Source: Lachnotalea glycerini (GTDB lineage Bacteria; Bacillota; Clostridia; Lachnospirales; Lachnospiraceae). Taken from it: 64,000 nucleotides of DNA. Positions 28,406 through 37,939 of the stretch are shown here, piece after piece. The position numbers and the translations under genes were made by a program. The stretch's first letter is position 1, and every line of letters begins with the position of its first letter. A model generated the notes under the pieces. It made no database searches. It was not told the DNA's origin and worked only from the letters and a program-made list of their open reading frames with translations. The stretch is taken from positions 124,001-188,000 of the forward strand of contig NZ_QICS01000002.1 of assembly GCF_003201285.1 (NCBI RefSeq), in the 5' to 3' direction.

Positions 28406-30052
28406 ATGGAAGAATTAACTAATCAATTAGATAAAGAGTTATGGGCATTTATAGTTAAAGATGTAAGTAATGAAGAAGAAATTATACCTATGTTAAAGAA
28501 GTATCAAGTAGAAAAATTATTATATAGTAAATTTAATAAAAAATACGGTATTAATTTACCATATATTGAAGAAGATATAAAACTTCAAAAACAGAGGTTT
28601 AACTTATTTAAAGAAGAGATTAAAAATATTTCAACAAAATTTTCTCAAAATAATATTATTGTTATCCAATTAAAAGGGGTAAGCCTAGCAAGTGATATCT
28701 ATACATTAAATCCTGAAGTTAGGAAATCTAAGGATATCGATATTTTTGTTGCTCCACGAGATATTATAGAATCGTTGGATATTCTTGGAAAATTGGGATT
28801 TAAAGTTATGGAAAGCGGAGAAACAGTATCCCCTAAATTACTACAAAATTGTTATGATGAAATAATAAGCCGTTCTATACACCTACCAGAATTTCAAAAA
28901 GCAGTATTTTATAATGGAAAAATGTATAAAATTAAGATGGATTGTCATGTTAGTTTAGTTCATACATTGGATAATAAAGTAGAAATGATGAATAAAATAG
29001 CTGATAGATGTGAAGAGCAGTTCATTGATGATATAAAAATCAAAGTATTAGAGATACATGATAGAATTTTACATCTTATATTGCATTTTACTAAAGAGTT
29101 TTTTAGGTGCTATGTAAGATGGAATATAACTGGAGAAAGAGTAATAGAAGGTAATAATAGAATAAATCTTGCTTTATTGCATGATATTGCATTATTAATC
29201 TTTAAAAATAGAGAAAAATTAGACTGTAACATTTTACATGAAAGAGCAAAAGAATTAATAGCATTAGATGAGTTAAATTTTGTTTTAGAATCATTATTAA
29301 GAGTTTATCCATCGTTATCATCAGTAATTAATAGATTTGCATTTTATGAAGATGATCAAAAATATAAGATAAAGAGAGCAGGTTTGTTTTATCCTATTGC
29401 AACTATTTTTGATAATAATATAGATTTGTTAAAAATGGATTTAAATGAGATTTCGTCATATATAATAGGGTCTATTAATAAAAGTAATTATTTAAATGCA
29501 GATTATAATGGTTATTATAGCTATAATATAACGCGAGATCATAGTAACTCAATAATCAGAGGGTGCGATATTTCTGATAATTATAATTTTGAAGTAATTG
29601 GAAATATTACTATAGAGTATAATGATGTAGGTTTATCATTAAAAATATCTAGTGAATTAGTTGAAAAACAGAAATTAGTGACTGTAGTAATTGCATCATC
29701 CAATAAAGGAAAAACGCTAAATTCATTTATAAATAAATTTGCCATATACTTAAAGGAAAATACTTTTTCAAATTTCTATTTAATGGATATCTCTAATGGG
29801 TATTATTATTTACAGTTAAAAAGTAATGTAATAAAAGAGGGGAATATTGTTACTATAATCATACCGTGGAACATAATTGATTGTTCCTATGATAAAGATA
29901 ATGTTTATTTGGATATAGATTTTCCGGAGATACATAAAGATGAGAATGATAAAAAAATTCCAAAATATTTTATTAACGATGTTAGTAAAAGAGGTATTGG
30001 TTATACCTATCCTTATACACCTTATATTTTAAAGCCTATTAAGTTTTTATAA
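28406..30052 (+). CDS. NTP_transf_5-like nucleotidyltransferase-fold protein
   Basis: In the 548-residue protein, residues 75-125 contain IVIQLKGVSLASDIY and then KSKDIDIFV, the G-x-S/D-x-D type core of the uncharacterised nucleotidyltransferase family NTP_transf_5, which is frequent in peptide natural-product clusters. A helical part follows to about 330, and the last 200 residues are beta-rich and resemble a carbohydrate-binding or jelly-roll fold; I see no catalytic motif there. A GAAGGAG site lies 34 bases before the ATG, too far for the usual distance, so the true start may be a non-ATG codon a little upstream. Function unknown. Confidence 0.6.
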   Translation: MEELTNQLDKELWAFIVKDVSNEEEIIPMLKKYQVEKLLYSKFNKKYGINLPYIEEDIKLQKQRFNLFKEEIKNISTKFSQNNIIVIQLKGVSLASDIYTLNPEVRKSKDIDIFVAPRDIIESLDILGKLGFKVMESGETVSPKLLQNCYDEIISRSIHLPEFQKAVFYNGKMYKIKMDCHVSLVHTLDNKVEMMNKIADRCEEQFIDDIKIKVLEIHDRILHLILHFTKEFFRCYVRWNITGERVIEGNNRINLALLHDIALLIFKNREKLDCNILHERAKELIALDELNFVLESLLRVYPSLSSVINRFAFYEDDQKYKIKRAGLFYPIATIFDNNIDLLKMDLNEISSYIIGSINKSNYLNADYNGYYSYNITRDHSNSIIRGCDISDNYNFEVIGNITIEYNDVGLSLKISSELVEKQKLVTVVIASSNKGKTLNSFINKFAIYLKENTFSNFYLMDISNGYYYLQLKSNVIKEGNIVTIIIPWNIIDCSYDKDNVYLDIDFPEIHKDENDKKIPKYFINDVSKRGIGYTYPYTPYILKPIKFL

Positions 30053-30093
30053 TTTAGTTCTTTCGGAAAGAAATGTTCAAAAATGAGGTTTAT

Positions 30094-30246
30094 ATGAAAG
30101 GTAACTTAAGTTTAGAACGATATCAAATTATTTTAGCTTCAAGGATAACATTTAAAGAAGAAAAATGTGAGAACGTAAAAATTGTACATGTTTCAAAATT
30201 CGATTGGGAGGTATTTCGTAATAAATTAGATAAAAGATTTAAGTAA
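30094..30246 (+). CDS. Small protein of 50 residues, unknown, cluster D
   Basis: A complete short frame between the nucleotidyltransferase-like gene and the first exporter, with AATGAGGT as a modest ribosome site. It begins MKGNLSLERYQIIL and ends with a basic KLDKRFK tail, with a single Cys near residue 24. It could be a precursor peptide, a leader-binding protein or a fragment; I recognise no family. Its position just before two ABC exporters makes a precursor worth considering. Confidence 0.5.
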   Translation: MKGNLSLERYQIILASRITFKEEKCENVKIVHVSKFDWEVFRNKLDKRFK

Positions 30247-30258
30247 AGGATAAATATA

Positions 30259-32058
30259 ATGAAATTTAAACTAAAAAAAAATTACAAGTGGTATGATTTA
30301 CTTACTATTCCATTTTGCTGCAGCCCTATCTCAACGGTAGCTTTAGGTATTCAAAAGATGTTGACAGCATTAGCCGCAGTTCTTCAAGTATCAGTATTAG
30401 CACAATTTATTGATTCTGTAGACTTAGCAATTCGACTGGAAGGTTCTTGGAATGAGACACTATTCTGGTTTATCCTGCTTGCTATTTGTGTAGGTTGGAG
30501 AAGAATTTCTTTTATGGTTGGGAAGATTTTTATTAGTTATTTAAGAATAATGGCAATTGTTCAATTTGGAAAAGCTCTGACTGATAAATGTTCCAAGTTG
30601 CACTATAGCCTGATTGAGAAAGAGGATAGCTGGAATTTAATTAATCGTGTATGTAAAAAGCCTGAAGAGCAAGTCCGGCTAATGGCGCAGCGGACATTTA
30701 ATTTGATGCTGTATATCATTCGTATATTTGGTGTTTTGTATATAGTTTTCACTAATGTTTGGTGGATTGGTGTTCTGACCGGAATTTCTTGTATACCATT
30801 GATTTTCTTATCTCTAAAAAGTGGTGAAAAGAATTATAATTCAACCAAACGAGTGGCTGATTATGAGCGGAGATACCAGTATTTAGGCGATGTTTTATCA
30901 GGGAGAGAAGCCGTAAATGAAAGAGCACTGTTTGGATTTTCGGAAAAAATAAATGAAGAATGGTTTTGTCAATATGAAGAGGCCAGGAAGATTAAATTAA
31001 GAGCTAACATACAGATGGCATCCAGTATCCGAGGCGGTAGTGCGGCAATTACTTTCTTATCATGGCTTATTATAATAGCTTTAATTTTTCCTACCACGGA
31101 GGGCAAAATTTCTTATGGAATGTTTGTTGCACTTGCCACAGGTATGTATGATTTAGTTAATATGGTTGGTGTGGAGTTAACCAAAGCGGTATCCCAATTA
31201 TCCCAGTGTCGTGAATTTTTAAAAGATCTTAGCGAGTTTTCATCGTTGGAGGAAGTACCAGGTGTTGATTTAATGCCAGATGTAGAACCTTTTATGTTGG
31301 AAGAATTAGAATTTAGAAATGTATGTTTTTGTTATCCTGGAGCCAAGACGGATATTTTAAAAAATGTGAGTTTTAAAATCCATGATAATGGACATTATGC
31401 ATTTGTAGGCACCAATGGAGCAGGAAAAACTACTATTACCAAACTCATGACTGCATTATATAATAATTATCAGGGAGAAATATTAATAAACGGAAAAGAG
31501 TTAAGAACATATTCACAGAGTCAAATCAAGGCTATGTTCTGTGGGGTTTATCAAGATTTTTCCAAATATTACATATCTATAGAAGAAAATGTGTTGGTAG
31601 GAGCAATTCATAACATAAATTCTGACAATAAAAACGCTGAGGTAAAATATATATTAGAAAAGGTAGATCTTTATGATAAAATAAAAACTCTCCCATTGGG
31701 AATTAAAACACCGTTAGGGAAAATTTTAGATGGTGGTGTTGATTTTTCCGGCGGTCAATGGCAAAAATTGGCCATGGCCAGAGCTATTATAAGTAAAGCC
31801 CCTGTCCTAATCCTGGATGAGCCTACCGCAGCGTTAGACCCTATAAGTGAAAGTAAGATGTATGAAGAGTATGGGGATGTTGGGAGAGGCAAAACAACAA
31901 TATTTATAAGTCATAGATTAGGATCAACGAAACTTGCAGATAAGATTTTTGTTCTTGATAGCGGAAAGATCGTTGAAGAGGGAAGCCATCAGGAGCTAAT
32001 GATAAAAAACGGTTTATATGCAGATATGTATGAGAGTCAGAGAGGATGGTACAAGTGA
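30259..32058 (+). CDS. Type-I ABC exporter half, cluster D first subunit
   Basis: The 599-residue product has about six membrane spans in the first 300 residues and an ATPase domain with P-loop GTNGAGKTT, signature FSGGQWQKL, Walker B LILDEPTAALDP and switch His in SHRLGS. AAAGGAT stands seven bases before the ATG. The next gene overlaps its stop. Together they should form a heterodimeric exporter for the product of cluster D. Confidence 0.9.
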   Translation: MKFKLKKNYKWYDLLTIPFCCSPISTVALGIQKMLTALAAVLQVSVLAQFIDSVDLAIRLEGSWNETLFWFILLAICVGWRRISFMVGKIFISYLRIMAIVQFGKALTDKCSKLHYSLIEKEDSWNLINRVCKKPEEQVRLMAQRTFNLMLYIIRIFGVLYIVFTNVWWIGVLTGISCIPLIFLSLKSGEKNYNSTKRVADYERRYQYLGDVLSGREAVNERALFGFSEKINEEWFCQYEEARKIKLRANIQMASSIRGGSAAITFLSWLIIIALIFPTTEGKISYGMFVALATGMYDLVNMVGVELTKAVSQLSQCREFLKDLSEFSSLEEVPGVDLMPDVEPFMLEELEFRNVCFCYPGAKTDILKNVSFKIHDNGHYAFVGTNGAGKTTITKLMTALYNNYQGEILINGKELRTYSQSQIKAMFCGVYQDFSKYYISIEENVLVGAIHNINSDNKNAEVKYILEKVDLYDKIKTLPLGIKTPLGKILDGGVDFSGGQWQKLAMARAIISKAPVLILDEPTAALDPISESKMYEEYGDVGRGKTTIFISHRLGSTKLADKIFVLDSGKIVEEGSHQELMIKNGLYADMYESQRGWYK

Positions 32059-33824
32059 TAGAGAAGAAAGCAAATACAATATTTTTTGCATTTAGAGAAT
32101 TATTAAGCCTGCTTTGGAAAAATCACAGTAAGTATGTATGGCTTTCGGTAGTAGTATGTGCAGTATCTGGTTTGGCTTCTAGTGTTAATGTTCTTATAAA
32201 ACAATATTTTTTTGAAGCAGTAGAATCAGCTTCGAATAATAACTTACGAATTGCACTTGGCTTAGGCGTTTTCTGGGGGATTTTTATTCTTTTTACATTA
32301 TTAGTGCAGGGAATTTCTGATGTAATGATGGAAGACTTAGGCATCCGCTTAGGGGGTAACTTAGGACGAAGAGTGAACCAAAAGGCAGCAAATATTGATA
32401 CAATCTGCTATGAGGATATTAAAATGTTGAACTGTATTAATAAAGCTTACCAAGGAGTGGAACAATCCGCAACGGCTGTAAGAATTTTAATTACTCTTTG
32501 CTCATATTATATTCCATATTTCTTGTTTTTCGCTGTTTATACATACTTTATTCATCCAGTACTTTGCATAGGTGTTTTAGCCCTTTTGTTACCGACATTG
32601 GGGGGGCAGTATGCTCGCTCAAAATATTATGCTAAGTTTGAAGACTCAGTAGCTCCAACGAGGAGACTAATGAATTATTATAGAAGATGCATTATGGATA
32701 GGGAGTATACGAAAGAGACTCGGTTACTGGGAGCTGTTTATTTCTTTCGGACATTATATGAAGCAGCGTTGCTGATGTTTAGGAAGGAATCCTGGAAAGC
32801 GGAACGAAGGAGTTCTATGGTTGAGTTAGGAATCCGATTATTTAGCTTGTTTGCATATATTGTTATTTTAGTAATCATGTATTATTGTTTGCACAAGGGA
32901 GTCCTAGGAACCGCAGCATTTGTAGCAATTTTAACTTCTATAGATCAGACATTTAATTACATGGACTATGTAGGAAATAATATTGGAGATATATCAGCGT
33001 CTATACCAGCAGTGGTGAATTCGTTCTTTTTTCTGTCTTTACCAGAAAAAAGCGGAAAGGAATCAGCTATTGATAAGCACAGTATAGAATTTCATCAAGT
33101 ATCTTTCCAGTACCCATTCAGTTATGAATTTTCATTGAAGAATATAGATTTATCTATTCGTCAGGGAGAAACAGTTGCTATTGTCGGAGCGAACGGAGCT
33201 GGTAAGTCTACGTTGGCAAAACTCATGTTAGGATTATACTTACCTTCAGAGGGCGATGTTTATATTGGAGGCAATAATACAAAAGAAGTTAAGCAGGAAA
33301 GCATTTCAAGAAACTGCTCTGCTGTATTCCAGAGCTTTCAAAAATATAAGATGAATTTAAGAAATAACGTTTCTATTAGTTGTATGCAGAAAGAACATAA
33401 TGATACTGAAATTTCCAGCATATTGCATGATGTTGATCTTGAAATAGATGGAAGAACATTTTCAGAAGGTTTGGATACCATGTTGGCAAGAGAATTTGGT
33501 GGTACAGATATTTCCGGTGGACAGTGGCAGAGAATTGCAATAGGAAGAGGCTTATATAGAAATGGTAGTATTATTGTGCTAGATGAGCCAACGGCAGCAA
33601 TAGATCCGATAGAAGAGACTAAGATTTATTATCAGTTTGCAGAACTGTCGAAAAATAAGACGGCAGTTATTATTACTCATCGCTTGGGTTCTGCTAAAAT
33701 TGCAGATTCTATTATTGTACTAAATAACGGTACTATAGACGATATAGGTACACATGAAGAACTAATAAGCCGAGATGGCTTATATAAACAATTATACGAT
33801 TCACAGGCGAAATGGTATCAGTAA
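32055..33824 (+). CDS. Type-I ABC exporter half, cluster D second subunit
   Basis: The 589-residue product has an N-terminal membrane part and a C-terminal ATPase with P-loop GANGAGKST, signature ISGGQWQRI, Walker B IVLDEPTAAIDP and THRLGS. The start is most likely GTG 32055, which overlaps the previous stop (GTGA) and lies eight bases after AGAGAGG; an ATG at 32046 abuts the ribosome site. The conserved GGQWQ signature in both halves supports a heterodimer. No C39 domain is present. It is the last gene of cluster D. Confidence 0.9.
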   Translation: MIEKKANTIFFAFRELLSLLWKNHSKYVWLSVVVCAVSGLASSVNVLIKQYFFEAVESASNNNLRIALGLGVFWGIFILFTLLVQGISDVMMEDLGIRLGGNLGRRVNQKAANIDTICYEDIKMLNCINKAYQGVEQSATAVRILITLCSYYIPYFLFFAVYTYFIHPVLCIGVLALLLPTLGGQYARSKYYAKFEDSVAPTRRLMNYYRRCIMDREYTKETRLLGAVYFFRTLYEAALLMFRKESWKAERRSSMVELGIRLFSLFAYIVILVIMYYCLHKGVLGTAAFVAILTSIDQTFNYMDYVGNNIGDISASIPAVVNSFFFLSLPEKSGKESAIDKHSIEFHQVSFQYPFSYEFSLKNIDLSIRQGETVAIVGANGAGKSTLAKLMLGLYLPSEGDVYIGGNNTKEVKQESISRNCSAVFQSFQKYKMNLRNNVSISCMQKEHNDTEISSILHDVDLEIDGRTFSEGLDTMLAREFGGTDISGGQWQRIAIGRGLYRNGSIIVLDEPTAAIDPIEETKIYYQFAELSKNKTAVIITHRLGSAKIADSIIVLNNGTIDDIGTHEELISRDGLYKQLYDSQAKWYQ

Positions 33825-33946
33825 ATGTACAAAGGCTTTCAGAGTGGTATTTAGTACCGCCTAAAACATATAAAATAAGAATACATAATCTTATCTAAAA
33901 GTTTATCAGGAGTGGAGGTTTCGAGGTCGAGTTACCAGAATGAGAA

Positions 33947-34973
33947 TAACCTTGACAACCGAATATCGAGTGTAAGTAACAAAAGTCAAACACACTTAGT
34001 TGAAACCAGAGCAGCAGTATTTGCTTTGGAAGTAAACGTGATCCATCTGTAGATTCGCGGTGATGTACCTGTTGGTAAAACAGTTCAAGCAAGGTATCGT
34101 AATAGAAGACGTGAAAGGTAAAGAGCGAACCAGATGGATGTAATGCTATTGATACGCATTGCAAAGCTTTGATGGATAATGAAACAACTGCTACAAAGTG
34201 GCAGCCAGGTGGCACTGGAGCATAGCATATCGAGAAAGGGTGGTATGTGGTGCTGTGATGGAAATCGTCAATCCTAACTTACATGTTTCCCGGACTATGG
34301 TAGCAGTATTAGCTATAGTTGATGCACGGGGTAGAGAAAATTAAAAATGTGTGATTGATCCAATATGATAAGAAGCGATTAATGCTTATCATACTGGACA
34401 ATCACTCTTGCATATATTTAATTATAAAAGCAAAAATTTCTCAATTCACCAGAGAACGCAGGAAGACTGTGCTTTCTAGTGAGTTGAGAACAGCAAACGC
34501 AAAAAATATATCAATTTTTTTTAGTCTTAACTTGACACAAGCAGAAAAAGTAAAGGCCTATTTAATTAAAGGTGCCAGGCCTCTGCCGGGGTTTAAAGAG
34601 TACCCCAATCCGCAGGTTGGCTGGGGGGCGCTTTGTGTGAGGGATAGTTTGCCAGAATAATGAAACTGCAACGAATAGCCACTACTCTTTATATAAGTAA
34701 TATATTTTCTTGTTTTATTGATTTTACAAAGAAGCTTTTTGAGTTTTTTCATTTAATCTATTGAATTAATAGTACTATTTTAAATCTTCTGGAACAAATA
34801 TTATAGTATTCATTATTAGGAAGACTTAAGGGTGGGAACTATTATTTTATAATAATCAAATATAAAATGAAGCGTAAGGCTGCTGCAGGATGATTTGCAT
34901 TTATCATTTTACTGCAGCTCTTTTATTTTCTATAAGAGTTATTATAGAAGTAGTATTTTTTGTTAGCGTAAAA
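33947..34973 (+). repeat. Repeat module R2 (about 1.03 kb)
   Basis: This module is nearly collinear with R3 (49247-50241), starting at ACCTTGA and running through the 117-base protease end to TGTTAGCGTAAAA, about 310 bases beyond the protease stop. R1 shares the part up to the protease stop only. A hairpin (34350-34400) and an imperfect inverted repeat (CAATTCACCAG with CTAGTGAGTTG) precede the protease end. Two 1-kb direct repeats 15 kb apart, with cluster B between them, could recombine and delete that cluster. Confidence 0.9.
34544..34660 (+). repeat. Direct repeat, copy 2: orphan 3' end of Csp-like protease gene
   Basis: 117 bases matching the protease gene end, with a few changes in the stretch that encodes GARPLPG. 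The upstream sequence differs from the intact gene. It closes the interval that holds cluster D. Confidence 0.9.
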
Positions 34974-35085
34974 TTACCAGGTAGTTTTTCAACTCAATAA
35001 AAGTATTATATAATTGGCTCTAACAGAATATAAAGTTAGAGTCTTTTACTTTATATTTGAAATTGAGATGGAGGTATTTCTCATA

Positions 35086-36040
35086 GCTATATTAAAATCT
35101 GAACTCCGGAAGAAAAGAATAATGGATTGCCGTAGTAGTGGCTCTCTGATTCACAGTGGTGCAAAGAGCACGATATTAAACCACCTACTTTTTATTATTG
35201 GATTAAAAAGTTAAGGATTGAAAAATCGATTTCTGATTCAGAATCTACAAGCTTGTCACTTAGAAAAGAATCGAAACAATCAGTTGTTCCAGTAAATATA
35301 ATCGATGAAGAGCCATGTATCCCCACGTATGAAAAAAAGTAGAGTATACAAGCAATAGTACCGATACGACAATTACAATACAGCTTGACTCGTTCACGGT
35401 ACATATTAAAAATAATGCTTCCTCCTCGGTTATTAATAATACAATACAAGCTTTGAGGTTATTATGTTAGGTGACTTGTCTACGGTACAAAAAAATATAT
35501 CGTTTGTGGTTATACGGATATGAGAAAATCAATTGATGGCTTGGCTTCTATTGTGAAGCAAACCTATGATCTTTAAAGCGGGGATAATCCCAATAATTAC
35601 TTAAAGGAATTTAAAGGTTATCTGCATTCCGATGGATACGCTGGCTATGATAAGGTAGAAGGAATTACAAGGGTGGGATGTTTTACTCATCTTCGTAGAG
35701 AGTTTATCAAAACCATGCCACCAGAAGCCGAAAAACTACTTGTCCCATGAACAGCAGAAATTGGGAAAAACTACTGTGATCAGTTATTTAAACTGAAACA
35801 AGTATTTTCGGAATTACCACCAAAAGAGAGAAAACAACAGCGTCTGGAACAAGCAGCACCTATTCTGGAGGCTTTTTGGAGTTGGCTTGAAACAGTTTCT
35901 GCACTAAAAAATTCAAAGCTTAATAAAGCTGTCACCTATGAATGAATAAAAGAACTTATTTAGAAAACTACTTATTAGATGGTCGTTGCTCGCTGTCAAA
36001 TAATATCGCTGGAAATAGTAATCGTCCTTTTTGTGTATTA
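35086..36040 (+). pseudogene. IS66-family element remnant
   Basis: Three decayed reading frames follow the IS66 order. The first reads PPTFYYWIKKL (TnpA-like, 35180-35335). The second starts at ATG 35464 and, after a frame slip, reads IVCGYTDMRKSIDGLASIVKQ (TnpB). The third has GYLHSDGYAGYDKV, THLRREF and SLSNNIAGNSNRPF (TnpC, DDE transposase C-terminal part) with several stops. Large parts are missing, so the element is dead. Confidence 0.8.
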
Positions 36041-36088
36041 TATTAAAGCTTATGTTGGAATATGTCGAAAAAATACGACAAATAGTCG

Positions 36089-36116
36089 TTGATTTTGTAG
36101 TTTGATATGTTATACT
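36089..36116 (+). promoter_or_regulatory. Possible promoter upstream of cluster B
   Basis: TTGATT (36089-36094) and TATACT (36111-36116) with 16 bases between; an ACGAC-AAATA-GTCGT inverted repeat overlaps the -35 side (36076-36090). The distance to the first cluster B gene is 560 bases, and nothing recognisable lies in 36117-36660, so the leader would be long. Confidence 0.4.
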
Positions 36117-36675
36117 GGAATCAGACCAGCATCAGATGATAAATCGCCTCTGTTGAAATTTATTTTAATCTTGTTATTGCTTTCCAAATAAAGTTCATCT
36201 AAACTATGCATAAGGGCTTCTCTTTTGTGTTTTTGATTTTGTGGTGATTTCATTATACAAAAGATGAAGCTCTTTTTCTATTCAGTTTGTCCACTTTTTA
36301 AGTGAAAAGTAATACCAGATAAAAATCAGTAATTATACTGTTTGAAGCACCGTTAGATATAGCTAGATGAATAATCTAGGATAAATAAAAATTTTTTGTT
36401 TTGCAGAGAGGGAAAATGGTCAGAAGAAAACCATCACGATGCTTGCATAAGCCCGTTTTACAGATAGGAAAAGGCAGTGGTTTTTCAGATAGTACCTGTA
36501 TCAGTGGGAGTTTTTTTCACCTTTCTTTTTTACTTTAGGAACTTTCTTTTTCTTGGAATACAATTGAGGAAATTGAATATAAGAGTATGGATACTAAATC
36601 GAAGAATGGAAAACGTCATAGAATTGAAGAACTGAGAAATATAAATTCGTCGGCTAACATTTAAGGAGGGAGAGA

Positions 36676-37938
36676 ATGGATGTATTCGTAATTACATCCA
36701 TGTATAAGTATATGAAATATTCTAGGGATGCGATAATTAGGAGAAATGATAAATATACAATTTTGGGGAATGTTAAAAATGGAAAGTGGATTCGGATTAA
36801 TAATACTTTACATAATACCTTTGAAGAATTGTTGGAACATGGAGGAATGGTAGGAGTATATAATTATTCCAAAACAAGTGAGCTGGGAAAGATTCTAAAA
36901 GATATGAATGTGCTTGTAGAAAAAGAGAAAGAAGTAGAAAAAGAGAAAGAAGTAGAAAAATTAAAGACTGTAATCTTTGCGATTACAAATAGATGTAACT
37001 TGGAGTGTTTGCATTGTGGATATTCTGCAAATGCAACGGAGTACAATGAATTAGATAAAGATGTAATACTGTCAACAATTTTACAGTTGAAAAACGTTGA
37101 GAATATAGGCATAACAGGAGGAGAACCTCTTGTACATAAAGATTTTCATGAAATAGCTGAATTTATTGGGAAGAATGTAATCGGTCGGAAGACGTTAATG
37201 ACCAATGCGACTTTAATAAATGAAGACAATGCTGAATTAATAATAAACAATTTTGATAATGTAGCAATTAGTTTAGATGCTGCATCAGAAAAAGTATGTG
37301 ATGAAATAAGAGGTCGTGGAGTTTTTAAAAAAGTAATATCAGTTATAAAATTGTTGAAATCAAAGAATTATCATAATATTTCATTATCTTTTGTTGAAGC
37401 AGAGATAAATAAAAATGAAGTTAGACAATTCCAAAAGTTATGCGAAGATCTTGAAGTAGAAGCAGTTCTTAGAAGATTTTTTACTGTTGGAAGGGGGAGC
37501 GAAAATAAAAATAGATTAATACTTGATAATAAGAATGAAAAGAGGCTATTTAATGAAACAATACCTAAATCAGAATATAGAAAACATTTAACATTAGCTA
37601 CAAGGTGTAGTGCAGCTATAACCAGTTTGTATATACAGTTTAATGGGGATATATATCCTTGTCCCGTAGCTGGTGTAGATAAAAAAATGAAAATGGGAAA
37701 TATTAAAGATATTTCTGACTTAAATAGTTATATATCAAAAAGATATGAGCAAGTTGGATTTAAAAATTATGCCAGATTATCATATGATAAGGTTGGTAAT
37801 TGTAATGAATGTGAAGTGAGGGACTTCTGTTGGCGATGTTTACAAGAATATTATGAAATTTTTGCAGATGGAAATGTACAGTCAGAGAATTGTACTTTTA
37901 GGAAAAAAATGCTTATGGACATAGTGTGGGGGGATTAA
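36676..37938 (+). CDS. Radical SAM/SPASM enzyme B1 with N-terminal recognition-like domain
   Basis: A 420-residue protein. Residues 1-80 form a small domain with the length of an RRE/PqqD-like leader-binding unit. A charged linker made of a Glu/Lys repeat follows. The radical SAM domain then starts with Cys107-x3-Cys111-x2-Cys114 and ITGGEP. The C-terminal SPASM part contains CSAAITSLYIQFNGDIYPC and CNECEVRDFCWRC. AAGGAGGG precedes the ATG. It pairs with B2, which starts one base after its stop. B1 probably binds the leader of the precursor at 39012, and the two enzymes may modify it in turn. It is closest in design to C1 and A3. Confidence 0.85.
   Translation: MDVFVITSMYKYMKYSRDAIIRRNDKYTILGNVKNGKWIRINNTLHNTFEELLEHGGMVGVYNYSKTSELGKILKDMNVLVEKEKEVEKEKEVEKLKTVIFAITNRCNLECLHCGYSANATEYNELDKDVILSTILQLKNVENIGITGGEPLVHKDFHEIAEFIGKNVIGRKTLMTNATLINEDNAELIINNFDNVAISLDAASEKVCDEIRGRGVFKKVISVIKLLKSKNYHNISLSFVEAEINKNEVRQFQKLCEDLEVEAVLRRFFTVGRGSENKNRLILDNKNEKRLFNETIPKSEYRKHLTLATRCSAAITSLYIQFNGDIYPCPVAGVDKKMKMGNIKDISDLNSYISKRYEQVGFKNYARLSYDKVGNCNECEVRDFCWRCLQEYYEIFADGNVQSENCTFRKKMLMDIVWGD
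36916..36960 (+). repeat. In-frame 18-bp tandem repeat in the linker of B1
   Basis: The unit GTAGAAAAAGAGAAAGAA occurs twice in full and then in part, coding for VEKEKE. It lengthens the linker between the N-terminal domain and the radical SAM domain and could vary in number between strains. Confidence 0.85.
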
Positions 37939-37939
37939 T

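Noticed and set aside
34355-34660. Plus-strand frame of 101 residues ending in the protease C-terminus
   Set aside because: Its second half is the orphan 3' end of the protease gene, and the first half runs through hairpin sequence not conserved as protein in R1 and R3.
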